Positions 57,054-64,000 of a stretch of DNA of 64,000 nt are shown piece by piece (the first letter of the stretch is position 1; every line of letters starts with the position of its first letter). The stretch spans positions 496,001 through 560,000 of the forward strand of contig JADJPY010000011.1 in assembly GCA_016713005.1 (NCBI GenBank), read 5' to 3'. This stretch comes from Ramlibacter sp. Its GTDB lineage: Bacteria > Pseudomonadota > Gammaproteobacteria > Burkholderiales > Burkholderiaceae_C. The notes beneath the pieces are model-generated. The model saw nothing but the letters and a program-made list of their open reading frames with translations. It ran no database searches and had not been told where the DNA came from. A program made the position numbers and the translations under genes.

Positions 57054-60000
57054 CTACATGTTGCGGCGGTACTGCCCGCCCACTTCAAAAAGCGCACGTG
57101 TGATCTGGCCCAGGGAGCAGACACGAACGGCTTCCATCAGCACTTCGAACACGTTGCGGTTGTCGATCACGGCCTGCTGCAGTCGCTTGAGCATCGCCGC
57201 AGCGACGCCGGCGTGCCGGTCGTGGAACTGTTGCAGGCGTTTCAACTGGCCCTGCTTTTCCTCTTCGGTGCTGCGCGCCAGTTCCAGCTTGTCCAGGACA
57301 GCGTCGCCGTGCGGGTTGCGGAACGTGTTCACGCCCACGATGGGCAGCTCGCCGGTGTGCTTGAGCATCTCGTAGTGCATGGACTCGTCCTGGATGCGTC
57401 CCCGCTGGTAGCCGGTTTCCATCGCGCCCAGCACCCCGCCGCGCTCGGCGATCCGCTCGAACTCGGTGAGCACCGCCTCTTCCACCAGTTCGGTGATTTG
57501 CTCAATGATGAAAGCGCCCTGGTTCGGGTTCTCGTTCTTGGCCAGACCCCATTCGCGGTTGATGATCAGCTGGATCGCCATGGCGCGGCGTACCGAGTCT
57601 TCGGTCGGCGTGGTGATCGCCTCGTCAAAGGCGTTGGTGTGCAGGCTGTTGCAGTTGTCGTAGATCGCGATCAGCGCCTGCAGCGTGGTGCGGATGTCGT
57701 TGAACTGGATCTCCTGCGCATGCAGGCTTCGGCCACTGGTCTGGATGTGGTATTTGAGCTTCTGGCTGCGCTCGTTGGCACCGTACTTCTCCTTCATGGC
57801 CACGGCCCAGATGCGGCGCGCCACACGGCCCATCACGGTGTACTCCGGGTCCATGCCGTTGCTGAAGAAGAAGCTCAGGTTCGGCGCGAAGTCGTCGATG
57901 TGCATGCCGCGCGCGAGATACGCCTCGACAAACGTGAAGCCGTTGGACAGGGTAAAGGCCAGCTGGCTGATCGGGTTGGCACCGGCTTCGGCGATGTGGT
58001 AGCCGCTGATCGACACGCTGTAGAAGTTGCGCACATTGTGGTGCACGAAATACTGCGCAATGTCGCCCATCACCTTCAGGCTGAACTCGGTGCTGAAGAT
58101 GCAGGTGTTCTGCCCCTGGTCTTCCTTGAGGATGTCGGCCTGCACCGTGCCGCGCACATTGGCAAGCACCCATTCGCGGATCTTGGCGGCCTCGGTGTCG
58201 GTGGGTTCGCGACCGTTGTCGGCCTTGAACTTTTCCAGGTTCTGGTCGATGGCGGTGTTCATGAACATTGCCAGGATCGTCGGTGCCGGGCCGTTGATGG
58301 TCATGCTGACGCTGGTCGACGGATTGCACAGGTCAAAGCCGCCGTACAACACCTTCATGTCGTCCAGCGTGGCAATGCTCACGCCGCTGTTGCCCACCTT
58401 GCCATAAATGTCGGGACGCGGGTCCGGGTCGTTGCCGTAAAGCGTGACCGAGTCGAATGCGGTGGACAGGCGCTTGGCCGCCATGCCGCTGGAGAGCAGC
58501 TTGAAGCGGGTGTTGGTGCGAAAGGCATCGCCTTCACCCGCGAACATGCGGGTCGGATCCTCGCCTTCGCGCTTGAAGGCAAAGGTCCCCGCGGTGTACG
58601 GATAGCTGCCAGGCACGTTGTCCAGCATGAGCCACTTCAGGATCTCGCCGTGGTCCTCGTACTGCGGCAGGGCCACTTTGCGGATGGTGGTGCCACTGAG
58701 CGACCTGGTGGTGAGCGCTGTGCGGATTTCCTTGTCGCGGATCTTCACCACGTACTCGTCCCCGGCATAGGCCTTCTGCATCTCGGGCCACTGCGCAAGC
58801 AGCTTTCGGGCGTCTGCGTCCTGCTGGAGTTCGCGCTCCTGAGCCAACGCAATGGCAGCCTCGGCCGCTTTCGGCCGGTCGGGTTTGTCCACCGCAAGCA
58901 TGGAGGCACTGGCACGCAACTGCTGGATCTCGCGCGCCAGCCGGGCTTGCTCGCGCGAGCGCTTTTTGTAGCCGCGCACCGTGTCGCTGATCTCGGCCAG
59001 GTAACGGGTGCGCGAGGCGGGTATCACGGGCGTCTGGTTGGTGCTGTGACGGCCCTCGGCCCGGGGCAACGCACCTTCCTTCAGCGGCAATCCCAGTGCG
59101 GCGAGCCTGGGCTTGAGTGCCTGGTACAGGGCCGTCACGCCGTCGTCGTTGAATCGGGCAGCCATGGTGCCAAATACGGGCATCTGGTCTGCGGGGGTGG
59201 TCCACGCTTCCTTGTTGCGCTGCACCTGCTTGGAGACATCGCGCAGCGCATCCAGCGATCCCTTGCGGTCAAACTTGTTGATGGCGATGAACTCGGCGAA
59301 ATCCAGCATGTCGATTTTCTCGAGCTGGCTGGCTGCACCGAACTCCGGCGTCATCACGTACACCGGTACGTCCACGTGTGGCACGATGGCCGCATCACCC
59401 TGGCCGATGCCGGAGGTTTCGACAACGATCAGGTCGAAGCCCGCCACCTTGCAGGAAGCAATCACATCGGGCAGGGCGGCAGAGATCTCGCTGCCGTAGT
59501 CCCGCGTCGCCAGGGACCGCATGAAGACGCGCGGGCCCTGCTGCCAGGGGCCGATGGCGTTCATCCGAATCCGGTCGCCCAACAGTGCGCCGCCACTCTT
59601 GCGGCGCGACGGGTCGATGGAGATCACGGCCACGCGCAAGGCGTCAGACTGGTCAAGGCGGAGGCGGCGGATCAGCTCGTCGGTAAGCGAAGACTTGCCG
59701 GCGCCACCCGTGCCCGTGATGCCGATCACGGGCGCCGTGCGCCCGGCAGCCGCCGTGCGGATGGCATCGACCAGGGTCGCATCGGCCTTGCCGTTTTCCA
59801 GCGCCGTGACCAGTTGGGCCAGAGCCCGCCAGTTCATCTCGCCATGGCCTTCGATGGCGTCCAGCCGGGTCGGCGCGAAAGGCGTCAGGTCCTTGTCGCA
59901 GCGCATGACCATCTCGCCGATCATGCCCTGCAGGCCCATGCGCTGGCCGTCTTCCGGGCTGTAGATCCGGCTCACGCCGTAGGCATGCAGCTCCCGGATT

Positions 60001-60347
60001 TCCGGCGGAACGATCACGCCACCGCCACCGCCAAACACCTGGATGTGCTCCCCGCCACGCTGGCGCAGCAGGTCGACCATGTACTTGAAGTACTCCACAT
60101 GCCCGCCCTGGTAGGAGCTGATGGCAATGCCCTGTACATCTTCCTGGAGGGCCGCGGTCACGACTTCGTCCACGCTGCGGTTGTGACCCAGGTGGATCAC
60201 CTCGGCGCCCATGCCTTGCAGGATGCGCCGCATGATGTTGATGGCGGCGTCGTGGCCGTCAAACAGGCTGGCGGCGGTGACGAAGCGCACCTTGTGGGTG
60301 GGACGGTAATTGGCCAAGGCCTTGAATTCGGCGGACAGGTCCGTCAT
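57054..60347 (-). CDS. icmF: Fused isobutyryl-CoA mutase IcmF
   Basis: 1097 residues combining three parts. Residues ~18-150 bind B12, with D30-G-H32 (SLFDGHDAAINIM) and ISSYQGGH. Residues ~205-430 are the MeaI-type GTPase chaperone: GITGTGGAGKSS, VISIDPSRRKSGGALLGDRIRM, VETSGIGQGD and INKFDRKGS. The rest is the mutase barrel (GVSIATLDDMKVLYGGFDLCNPSTSVSMTINGPA, NTCIFSTEFSLKVMGDIAQY, YSVSISGYHIAEAGANP). IcmF interconverts isobutyryl-CoA and n-butyryl-CoA, and related enzymes also act on isovaleryl/pivalyl-CoA. It stands alone behind a 22-bp palindrome. No frameshift across 3.3 kb. Confidence 0.95.
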   Translation of the reverse strand: MTDLSAEFKALANYRPTHKVRFVTAASLFDGHDAAINIMRRILQGMGAEVIHLGHNRSVDEVVTAALQEDVQGIAISSYQGGHVEYFKYMVDLLRQRGGEHIQVFGGGGGVIVPPEIRELHAYGVSRIYSPEDGQRMGLQGMIGEMVMRCDKDLTPFAPTRLDAIEGHGEMNWRALAQLVTALENGKADATLVDAIRTAAAGRTAPVIGITGTGGAGKSSLTDELIRRLRLDQSDALRVAVISIDPSRRKSGGALLGDRIRMNAIGPWQQGPRVFMRSLATRDYGSEISAALPDVIASCKVAGFDLIVVETSGIGQGDAAIVPHVDVPVYVMTPEFGAASQLEKIDMLDFAEFIAINKFDRKGSLDALRDVSKQVQRNKEAWTTPADQMPVFGTMAARFNDDGVTALYQALKPRLAALGLPLKEGALPRAEGRHSTNQTPVIPASRTRYLAEISDTVRGYKKRSREQARLAREIQQLRASASMLAVDKPDRPKAAEAAIALAQERELQQDADARKLLAQWPEMQKAYAGDEYVVKIRDKEIRTALTTRSLSGTTIRKVALPQYEDHGEILKWLMLDNVPGSYPYTAGTFAFKREGEDPTRMFAGEGDAFRTNTRFKLLSSGMAAKRLSTAFDSVTLYGNDPDPRPDIYGKVGNSGVSIATLDDMKVLYGGFDLCNPSTSVSMTINGPAPTILAMFMNTAIDQNLEKFKADNGREPTDTEAAKIREWVLANVRGTVQADILKEDQGQNTCIFSTEFSLKVMGDIAQYFVHHNVRNFYSVSISGYHIAEAGANPISQLAFTLSNGFTFVEAYLARGMHIDDFAPNLSFFFSNGMDPEYTVMGRVARRIWAVAMKEKYGANERSQKLKYHIQTSGRSLHAQEIQFNDIRTTLQALIAIYDNCNSLHTNAFDEAITTPTEDSVRRAMAIQLIINREWGLAKNENPNQGAFIIEQITELVEEAVLTEFERIAERGGVLGAMETGYQRGRIQDESMHYEMLKHTGELPIVGVNTFRNPHGDAVLDKLELARSTEEEKQGQLKRLQQFHDRHAGVAAAMLKRLQQAVIDNRNVFEVLMEAVRVCSLGQITRALFEVGGQYRRNM

Positions 60348-60368
60348 GGTGTGTCTCCGGCGCTCTGA

Positions 60369-60390
60369 TTGACGTTTACGTAAACGTCAA
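60369..60390 (-). promoter_or_regulatory. Perfect 22-bp palindromic operator upstream of icmF
   Basis: The half-site TTGACGTTTAC is repeated inverted with no spacer at 60369-60390, 22 bp before the icmF ATG. The TTGACGT/ACGTCAA form resembles operators of the regulators of branched-chain amino acid and acyl-CoA breakdown in Proteobacteria (LiuR, LiuQ, PsrA types), as I remember them. No regulator gene is adjacent. Confidence 0.7.
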
Positions 60391-60455
60391 TACTACTGTG
60401 TTCTGGTGCGAAGCGGAAGCGGGTGAAATTGTCTTTCCATTGACAATCGTGCGGG

Positions 60456-60484
60456 AAAAAAAGAGGCGCCAAGGCGCCTCTTTT
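60456..60484 (-). terminator. Rho-independent terminator after the TRAP large permease gene
   Basis: Stem AAAAGAGGCGCC (60459-60470), loop AA, GGCGCCTCTTTT (60473-60484); on the minus strand the stem is followed by seven T. It closes the TRAP operon at its 3' end, before icmF. Confidence 0.88.
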
Positions 60485-60501
60485 CATGAACCACCATCGC
60501 T

Positions 60502-62499
60502 TCAGCGGCTGTAGAGGAGCTGGGGCAGCCACAAACCGATGCCCGGGAACATGTACAGCAGCACAATCGCCACGACCTGGATGCCCATGAATGGCAGCAT
60601 GCCCAGGAATATCTGGTTCAGGCTGACATGAGGTGGACTGACCCCCTTCAGGTAGAACGCTGCCATGGCCACCGGGGGACTGAGGAACGCGGTCTGCAGG
60701 TTCAGGGCCACCAGCAGCCCGAAGAACAGCGGATCCACGCCGAAGTTGTCCAGCAGCGGTATGAAGATGGGCATGAAAATCACGATGATTTCGGTCCACT
60801 CCAGCGGCCACCCCAGCACGAAGATGATGACCTGCGACAGCACCAGAAACTGCGTCTTGGTCAGGTTCATCGACAGGACCCAGCGTTCGACCAGTTCCTG
60901 ACCGCCCAACAGGGCAAAGGCGGCGGAAAAGATGGCGGAACCCACGAACAGCCAGCACACCATGGCCGATGTCTTTGCGGTGAGGAACACGCTCTCCTTG
61001 ACCACGGAATAGGTGAGCTGCCTGTAGGCGATGGCGAGCAGGAAACCGCCAAGCGCGCCGACTGCGGCGGCCTCCGTGGGTGTGGCCAGGCCCATCACGA
61101 TCGAGCCCAGGACCGCCAGAATCAGCACCAGAAGCGGGAAGAAGCTGGTCAGCAGCATCTTGAACACTTCGAGCCGGGTGAAGCTCAGCAGTGTGTAAAA
61201 CAAGGCCAGCGCCGCGGCACCCGCACCCAACCCGATCCAGTATCCCGCCGGAGCCGGGACTCTATCTGCGGCCGCGGTCGGGCCAGCAGGCCCGGCACCT
61301 GCCGCGGCTGGGGGCTCTTTCACGGCCGCAGCGCCCGGCGGCTCCTTCACACCTTCGGTTCCGGGCGGTTCCCTGACGCCGTCGGATCCGGGGGGCTCCT
61401 TCACGGCTTCGGTACCCGGCGGCTCCTTGACGCCGTCTGCACCGGGAGGCTCCTTGACTCCGTCGCTGGACGGCGGCTCGGCCAGTCCGCCTTCCGGTGC
61501 GGCTTCGCGGGCAGCCGTGTCACCGATGCGCGTCATGGTCGATGCTTCTTCGGCCACGACGCGCGTCACTCCCTGGTAACTCCAGAGGGCGACCACGGCG
61601 AACAGGATCGCCGGCAGCAGCACGATCAGCAGCTGTTTCAGGATATGGCTGGTGGGAACATCCTGGTTGCGCTGACCTTTGAGTGCCTTCAGCAAGGCAG
61701 GCAACGCACGCGCGGCATGGGAAGAGGTGAGTTTCTCGCTCAGCGGGTGCAACGGCACGAAGCGGTCCGTCGCAGAAAGCGGTGGTGCCATGGAGGGCTT
61801 GATCCTGGCCACAACGATCACGTAGACGATATAAAGGCCAGCCAGCATCAGCCCGGGGAAAAACGCCCCGGCATACAACTGCACCACCGACACACCGGCC
61901 GTGGCGCCATAGACAATGAGCAGCACGGACGGGGGGATCAGGATGCCCAGACAGCCGCCAGCCGTGATCGCTCCGGCCGACAGCTGCACGCTGTATCCCG
62001 CACGCAGCATGGCCGGCAGGGCGAGCAGCCCCATCAATGTGACAACCGCTCCCACGATGCCCGTGGCGGTGGCAAAGACAGCGCACGTCACCAAAGTGGC
62101 TACGGCCAGCGCACCGGGCAGCCGGGCGAGGGCGAGGTGAAGGCTGCGAAACAGCTTCTCGATGAGGTTCGCGCGCTCGACCAGGTAGCCCATGAAGACA
62201 AACAGCGGGATCGAGATCAGCACGTCGTTTCCCATGACCTTGAAGGCGGACTGCACCATCAGGTCGAGAGTCTTCGTGGTGTCCCGGTTGTAGGCCAGCC
62301 AGGTGAAGATCATGCCCATTCCCATGAGCGTGAAGGCCGTGGGAAAGCCGAGCATGATGGCCACGACGACCAGCGACAGCATCAGAAGACCGATGTGCCC
62401 GCTTTCTATCTTTGGCACGCTGACGAGCATGTACAGCGCCGCCACCACGATCAGCGCCATCAGCGAGAAACCGAACCATAGTTCCCTGCGGATTTTCAT
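60502..62499 (-). CDS. TRAP transporter large permease (DctM-like) with internal decapeptide repeats
   Basis: 665 residues, longer than the usual ~430 for DctM. The N-terminal half has MLGFPTAFTLMGMGMIFTWLAYN and TATGIVGAVVTLMGLLALPAMLRAGY...AGAITAGGCLGILIPPSVLLIVYG, the DctM signature. The second half resumes with PLLVLILAVLGSIVMGLATPTEAAAVGALGG and PFMGIQVVAIVLLYMFP. Between them lies a ~220-residue insertion that includes a hydrophobic helix and six copies of a (V)KEPPG-type decapeptide. Large DctM subunits with an extra middle region are known; the repeat is unusual. The start overlaps the small permease stop. Confidence 0.9.
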   Translation of the reverse strand: MKIRRELWFGFSLMALIVVAALYMLVSVPKIESGHIGLLMLSLVVVAIMLGFPTAFTLMGMGMIFTWLAYNRDTTKTLDLMVQSAFKVMGNDVLISIPLFVFMGYLVERANLIEKLFRSLHLALARLPGALAVATLVTCAVFATATGIVGAVVTLMGLLALPAMLRAGYSVQLSAGAITAGGCLGILIPPSVLLIVYGATAGVSVVQLYAGAFFPGLMLAGLYIVYVIVVARIKPSMAPPLSATDRFVPLHPLSEKLTSSHAARALPALLKALKGQRNQDVPTSHILKQLLIVLLPAILFAVVALWSYQGVTRVVAEEASTMTRIGDTAAREAAPEGGLAEPPSSDGVKEPPGADGVKEPPGTEAVKEPPGSDGVREPPGTEGVKEPPGAAAVKEPPAAAGAGPAGPTAAADRVPAPAGYWIGLGAGAAALALFYTLLSFTRLEVFKMLLTSFFPLLVLILAVLGSIVMGLATPTEAAAVGALGGFLLAIAYRQLTYSVVKESVFLTAKTSAMVCWLFVGSAIFSAAFALLGGQELVERWVLSMNLTKTQFLVLSQVIIFVLGWPLEWTEIIVIFMPIFIPLLDNFGVDPLFFGLLVALNLQTAFLSPPVAMAAFYLKGVSPPHVSLNQIFLGMLPFMGIQVVAIVLLYMFPGIGLWLPQLLYSR
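61312..61490 (-). repeat. 30-bp repeats encoding KEPPG-type decapeptides in the TRAP permease
   Basis: On the plus strand GGCGGCTCCTTCAC or close variants recur every 30 bp about six times. On the minus strand they encode (D/E)GVKEPPG(A/T/S) units: GVKEPPGADG, VKEPPGTEAV, KEPPGSDGV, REPPGTEGV, KEPPGAAAV and KEPPAAAG. Confidence 0.85.
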
Positions 62500-63116
62500 G
62501 GCTTGGCTCCTTCGCGGACGACAAACTTGTCGAGCGCCTCGATGTCCTCGTCCTTCACGTTGACCATCGCCTTGAGCTTGTCAACGTCAACCTCTTCCAC
62601 ATCCTGCTCGCGCGAAGGCCAGGCTCCTTCACGGATGCAGATGATGCACCGCGCGATTTCCACCAGGCCCTGCAACAACAGGATCATTCCGGCCAGCGGG
62701 ATGAAGAACTTGAAGGGATACACCGGAATCGGATCCGCGTTGAACGTGTGTTCCCGGATCGCCAGCGAGTCGGTGAAGAACGACCACCCCGCCCAGGTCA
62801 ATGCAACCACGCCAGGAAGAAAAAACACGAAATAGAGGATCAGGTCCAGCGTGGCCTGGGTGCGTGGCTTGAAAAAACCGTAAAGCACGTCGCCACGGAC
62901 ATGGCCATTCTTGGACAGCGTGTAGGCGCCCGCCATCATGAAAAGCACACCGTACAGCATGATCTGCACGTCCAGCATCCATGCGTGCGGATTTCCCAGA
63001 ACATAACGGGAGAACACTTCCCACGAAATCGAGGCTGTCAAAAGGACGATGGCCCAGGCAAACAATTGCCCGAGCCATGTGGAAAGCCGGTCGACGCCCA
63101 GCAGCAGTTTCTGCAT
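62496..63116 (-). CDS. TRAP transporter small permease (DctQ-like)
   Basis: 206 residues with four predicted transmembrane helices (LFAWAIVLLTASISWEVFSRY, IMLYGVLFMMAGAYTL, LILYFVFFLPGVVALTWAGW, FFIPLAGMILLLQGLVEIARCI). VFSRYVLGNPHAWMLDVQ and SKNGHVRGDVLY match DctQ. A charged C-terminal tail (VEEVDVDKLKAMVNVKDEDIEALD) is longer than usual. Stop and start overlap with the large subunit (ATGA). It is downstream of the receptor gene, with a terminator-like hairpin in between. Confidence 0.92.
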   Translation of the reverse strand: MQKLLLGVDRLSTWLGQLFAWAIVLLTASISWEVFSRYVLGNPHAWMLDVQIMLYGVLFMMAGAYTLSKNGHVRGDVLYGFFKPRTQATLDLILYFVFFLPGVVALTWAGWSFFTDSLAIREHTFNADPIPVYPFKFFIPLAGMILLLQGLVEIARCIICIREGAWPSREQDVEEVDVDKLKAMVNVKDEDIEALDKFVVREGAKP

Positions 63117-63134
63117 CTTGCTTCTTTCGCCAAT

Positions 63135-63162
63135 AAAAAGGGCGGCTGCCCGGCAGCCGCCC
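63135..63162 (-). terminator. Hairpin between TRAP receptor and small permease genes
   Basis: GGGCGGCTGCC (63140-63150) / GGCAGCCGCCC (63152-63162), followed on the minus strand by TTTTTATT. It lies in the 67-bp gap after the receptor gene. It may act as a partial terminator, giving more receptor than permease, as in many binding-protein-dependent systems. Confidence 0.75.
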
Positions 63163-63183
63163 CCGTATCAGGGTGGCAGCCGC

Positions 63184-64000
63184 TCAGGCCTTCTTGCCCT
63201 TGCTGAAATACCGGTTGTAGGCCATCTTGAAGTCCACCATGTAGTCGTTCTGCCACTGGCCGGCCCGGGCGGCGAACTCCTTCTGCGAGTCCAGCACCTT
63301 CTTGAACAGGGGATTCTCGCCAGCCTTCTTGGCGATCACCTTGTCCCAGGCATCAAGCTGCGCCTTGAGGATCGAGTCCGGTGTCTTGTAGAAGTTGACC
63401 TTGTCCTTGGTCTTGAGTTCGATGTAATCCTTGGAATTGCGGTCGATGGCCTTCCAGCTCATGTCGGCTGAAGCCGCCTGGACACCATAGTCAATGATTG
63501 CCTTGAGTTCCGCCGGCAACGCGCTGTACTTGGTCTTGTTGAAGAGGATCTCGAACTGCTCACCCGACTGGTGAAAGCTCTGCAGCATGCAGTTTTTGGC
63601 CACGTCGGGGAAGCCCAGCACGCGATCGCTGGAAGCATTGTTGAACTCGGCCGCATCGATGAGTCCGCGATCCAGCGCCGGCACGATTTCCCCGCCCGGC
63701 AGCGGATTGACAGCGGCGCCCAGCTCGGTGAAGACGTCCACCGCCAGACCGACGGTACGGAACTTCAGCCCCTTCATCTGCGACACATTGGACACGGGCT
63801 TCTTGAACCAGCCCAGCGGCTGCGTCGGCATCGGCCCGTACAGGTAGGAGACCACATCCATGTTGATGGACTTGTAGATCTCTTCCAGCAGGGCTTTGCC
63901 GCCGCCGTAGTTGTGCCAGGCCAGCACCATGTTCGGGTCCATGCCGTAGGCCGGACCGGAGCCCCACAAGGCCAGGGCAGATTGCTTGCCGTAGTGGTAG
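63184..64000 (-). CDS. TRAP transporter substrate-binding protein (DctP/TAXI-like), 5' end outside window
   Basis: The last 272 codons of a DctP-type receptor; the coding frame stays open to the right edge (upstream residues YHYGKQSALALWGSGPAYG), so the start and signal peptide lie beyond it. Family features are GMDPNMVLAWHNYGGGKALLEEIY, FKKPVSNVSQMKGLKFRTVGLAVDVFTELGAAVNPLPGGEIVPALDRGLIDAAEFNNASSD and the C-terminal basic tail. The KGLKFR arginine, used by DctP proteins to bind a carboxylate, is present. This resembles the TakP/alpha-keto-acid or mannitol/chloroaromatic type. The ligand is not determined. Confidence 0.9.
   Translation of the reverse strand, partial: YHYGKQSALALWGSGPAYGMDPNMVLAWHNYGGGKALLEEIYKSINMDVVSYLYGPMPTQPLGWFKKPVSNVSQMKGLKFRTVGLAVDVFTELGAAVNPLPGGEIVPALDRGLIDAAEFNNASSDRVLGFPDVAKNCMLQSFHQSGEQFEILFNKTKYSALPAELKAIIDYGVQAASADMSWKAIDRNSKDYIELKTKDKVNFYKTPDSILKAQLDAWDKVIAKKAGENPLFKKVLDSQKEFAARAGQWQNDYMVDFKMAYNRYFSKGKKA

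Noticed and set aside
57213..60368. 1051-codon open frame on the plus strand opposite icmF
   Set aside because: It mirrors icmF, has no recognisable domain, and is rich in His/Val/Ala/Gln as expected for an antisense frame of a GC-rich gene. icmF matches its family over the full length.
60348..60480. Cobalamin riboswitch before icmF
   Set aside because: The gap is short and filled by the palindrome and a terminator; no B12-box sequence was seen.
60628..62481. 617-codon plus-strand frame opposite the TRAP permease
   Set aside because: Shadow of the DctM-like gene; no start context or family similarity.
1..64000. tRNA or rRNA genes
   Set aside because: No cloverleaf with a GTTCRA-type T-loop and no conserved rRNA segments were noticed in the short intergenic gaps. 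A covariance-model scan was not possible.

Overview
The window is GC-rich, densely coding DNA from a betaproteobacterium of the order Burkholderiales, most likely a Comamonadaceae (Polaromonas/Rhodoferax/Acidovorax type). The evidence is the gene families present (Bug-type solute receptors, DUF1840, DUF4148, a LIV-type ABC operon facing a Crp/Fnr gene) and a short interspersed repeat of a kind I associate with that family. I saw no rRNA, tRNA, CRISPR array, integrase or insertion sequence. No gap between genes exceeds about 200 bp.

Layout. 1-2741: the end of a very large DUF11-repeat surface protein with an OmpA-like C-terminus, badly frameshifted. 2755-9717 (minus): an aerobic aryl-CoA operon (FAD monooxygenase/OYE-type reductase fusion, MarR regulator, crotonase, acyl-CoA dehydrogenase, aryl-CoA ligase, RidA) that fits 2-aminobenzoyl-CoA or salicylyl-CoA catabolism. 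Its promoter overlaps a perfect palindrome and may give a leaderless mRNA. 9799-12270: a DUF1840 protein and two Bug receptors. 12375-20829 (minus): two CoA ligases flanking a complete LIV-type ABC transporter, divergent from a Crp/Fnr regulator. 21786-26369: pseudouridine synthase, a solute receptor beside a two-component system, and a DUF4148 protein. 26501-28408: htpG behind a sigma-32-type promoter.

28465-35700 is the most unusual part. A DUF2846 lipoprotein is followed by five tandem secreted trypsin-like proteases. Their protease modules are nearly identical in DNA and fall into two subtypes in the order I-II-II-I-II, while their C-terminal domains are strongly diverged. Two copies carry frameshifts in C-runs.

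35715-47074 holds srkA, a DUF2855 protein, ohr/ohrR, a crotonase, a hemerythrin, a GMC oxidoreductase, a NodIJ-type exporter, a lipoprotein, psd and amn. 47121-49579 is an MlaE/MlaD/lipoprotein set without an ATPase gene. 49603-53296 has a MgtC-like membrane protein and an exported trypsin-like protease translationally coupled to an FHA membrane protein. 53309-60347 has an SDR, a probable DUF6352 protein, a PfkB kinase, a c4-type cytochrome and icmF under a 22-bp palindrome. 60502-64000 is a TRAP transporter, cut by the window edge.

Two observations cross the whole window. Eight copies of a ~50-bp repeat occur; three form parts of two enzymes and a kinase (two internal insertions and one C-terminal tail), and two lie in signal-peptide coding sequence. 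Single-base indels, mostly in G/C runs, break at least eight otherwise normal genes, which points to residual sequencing or assembly errors.
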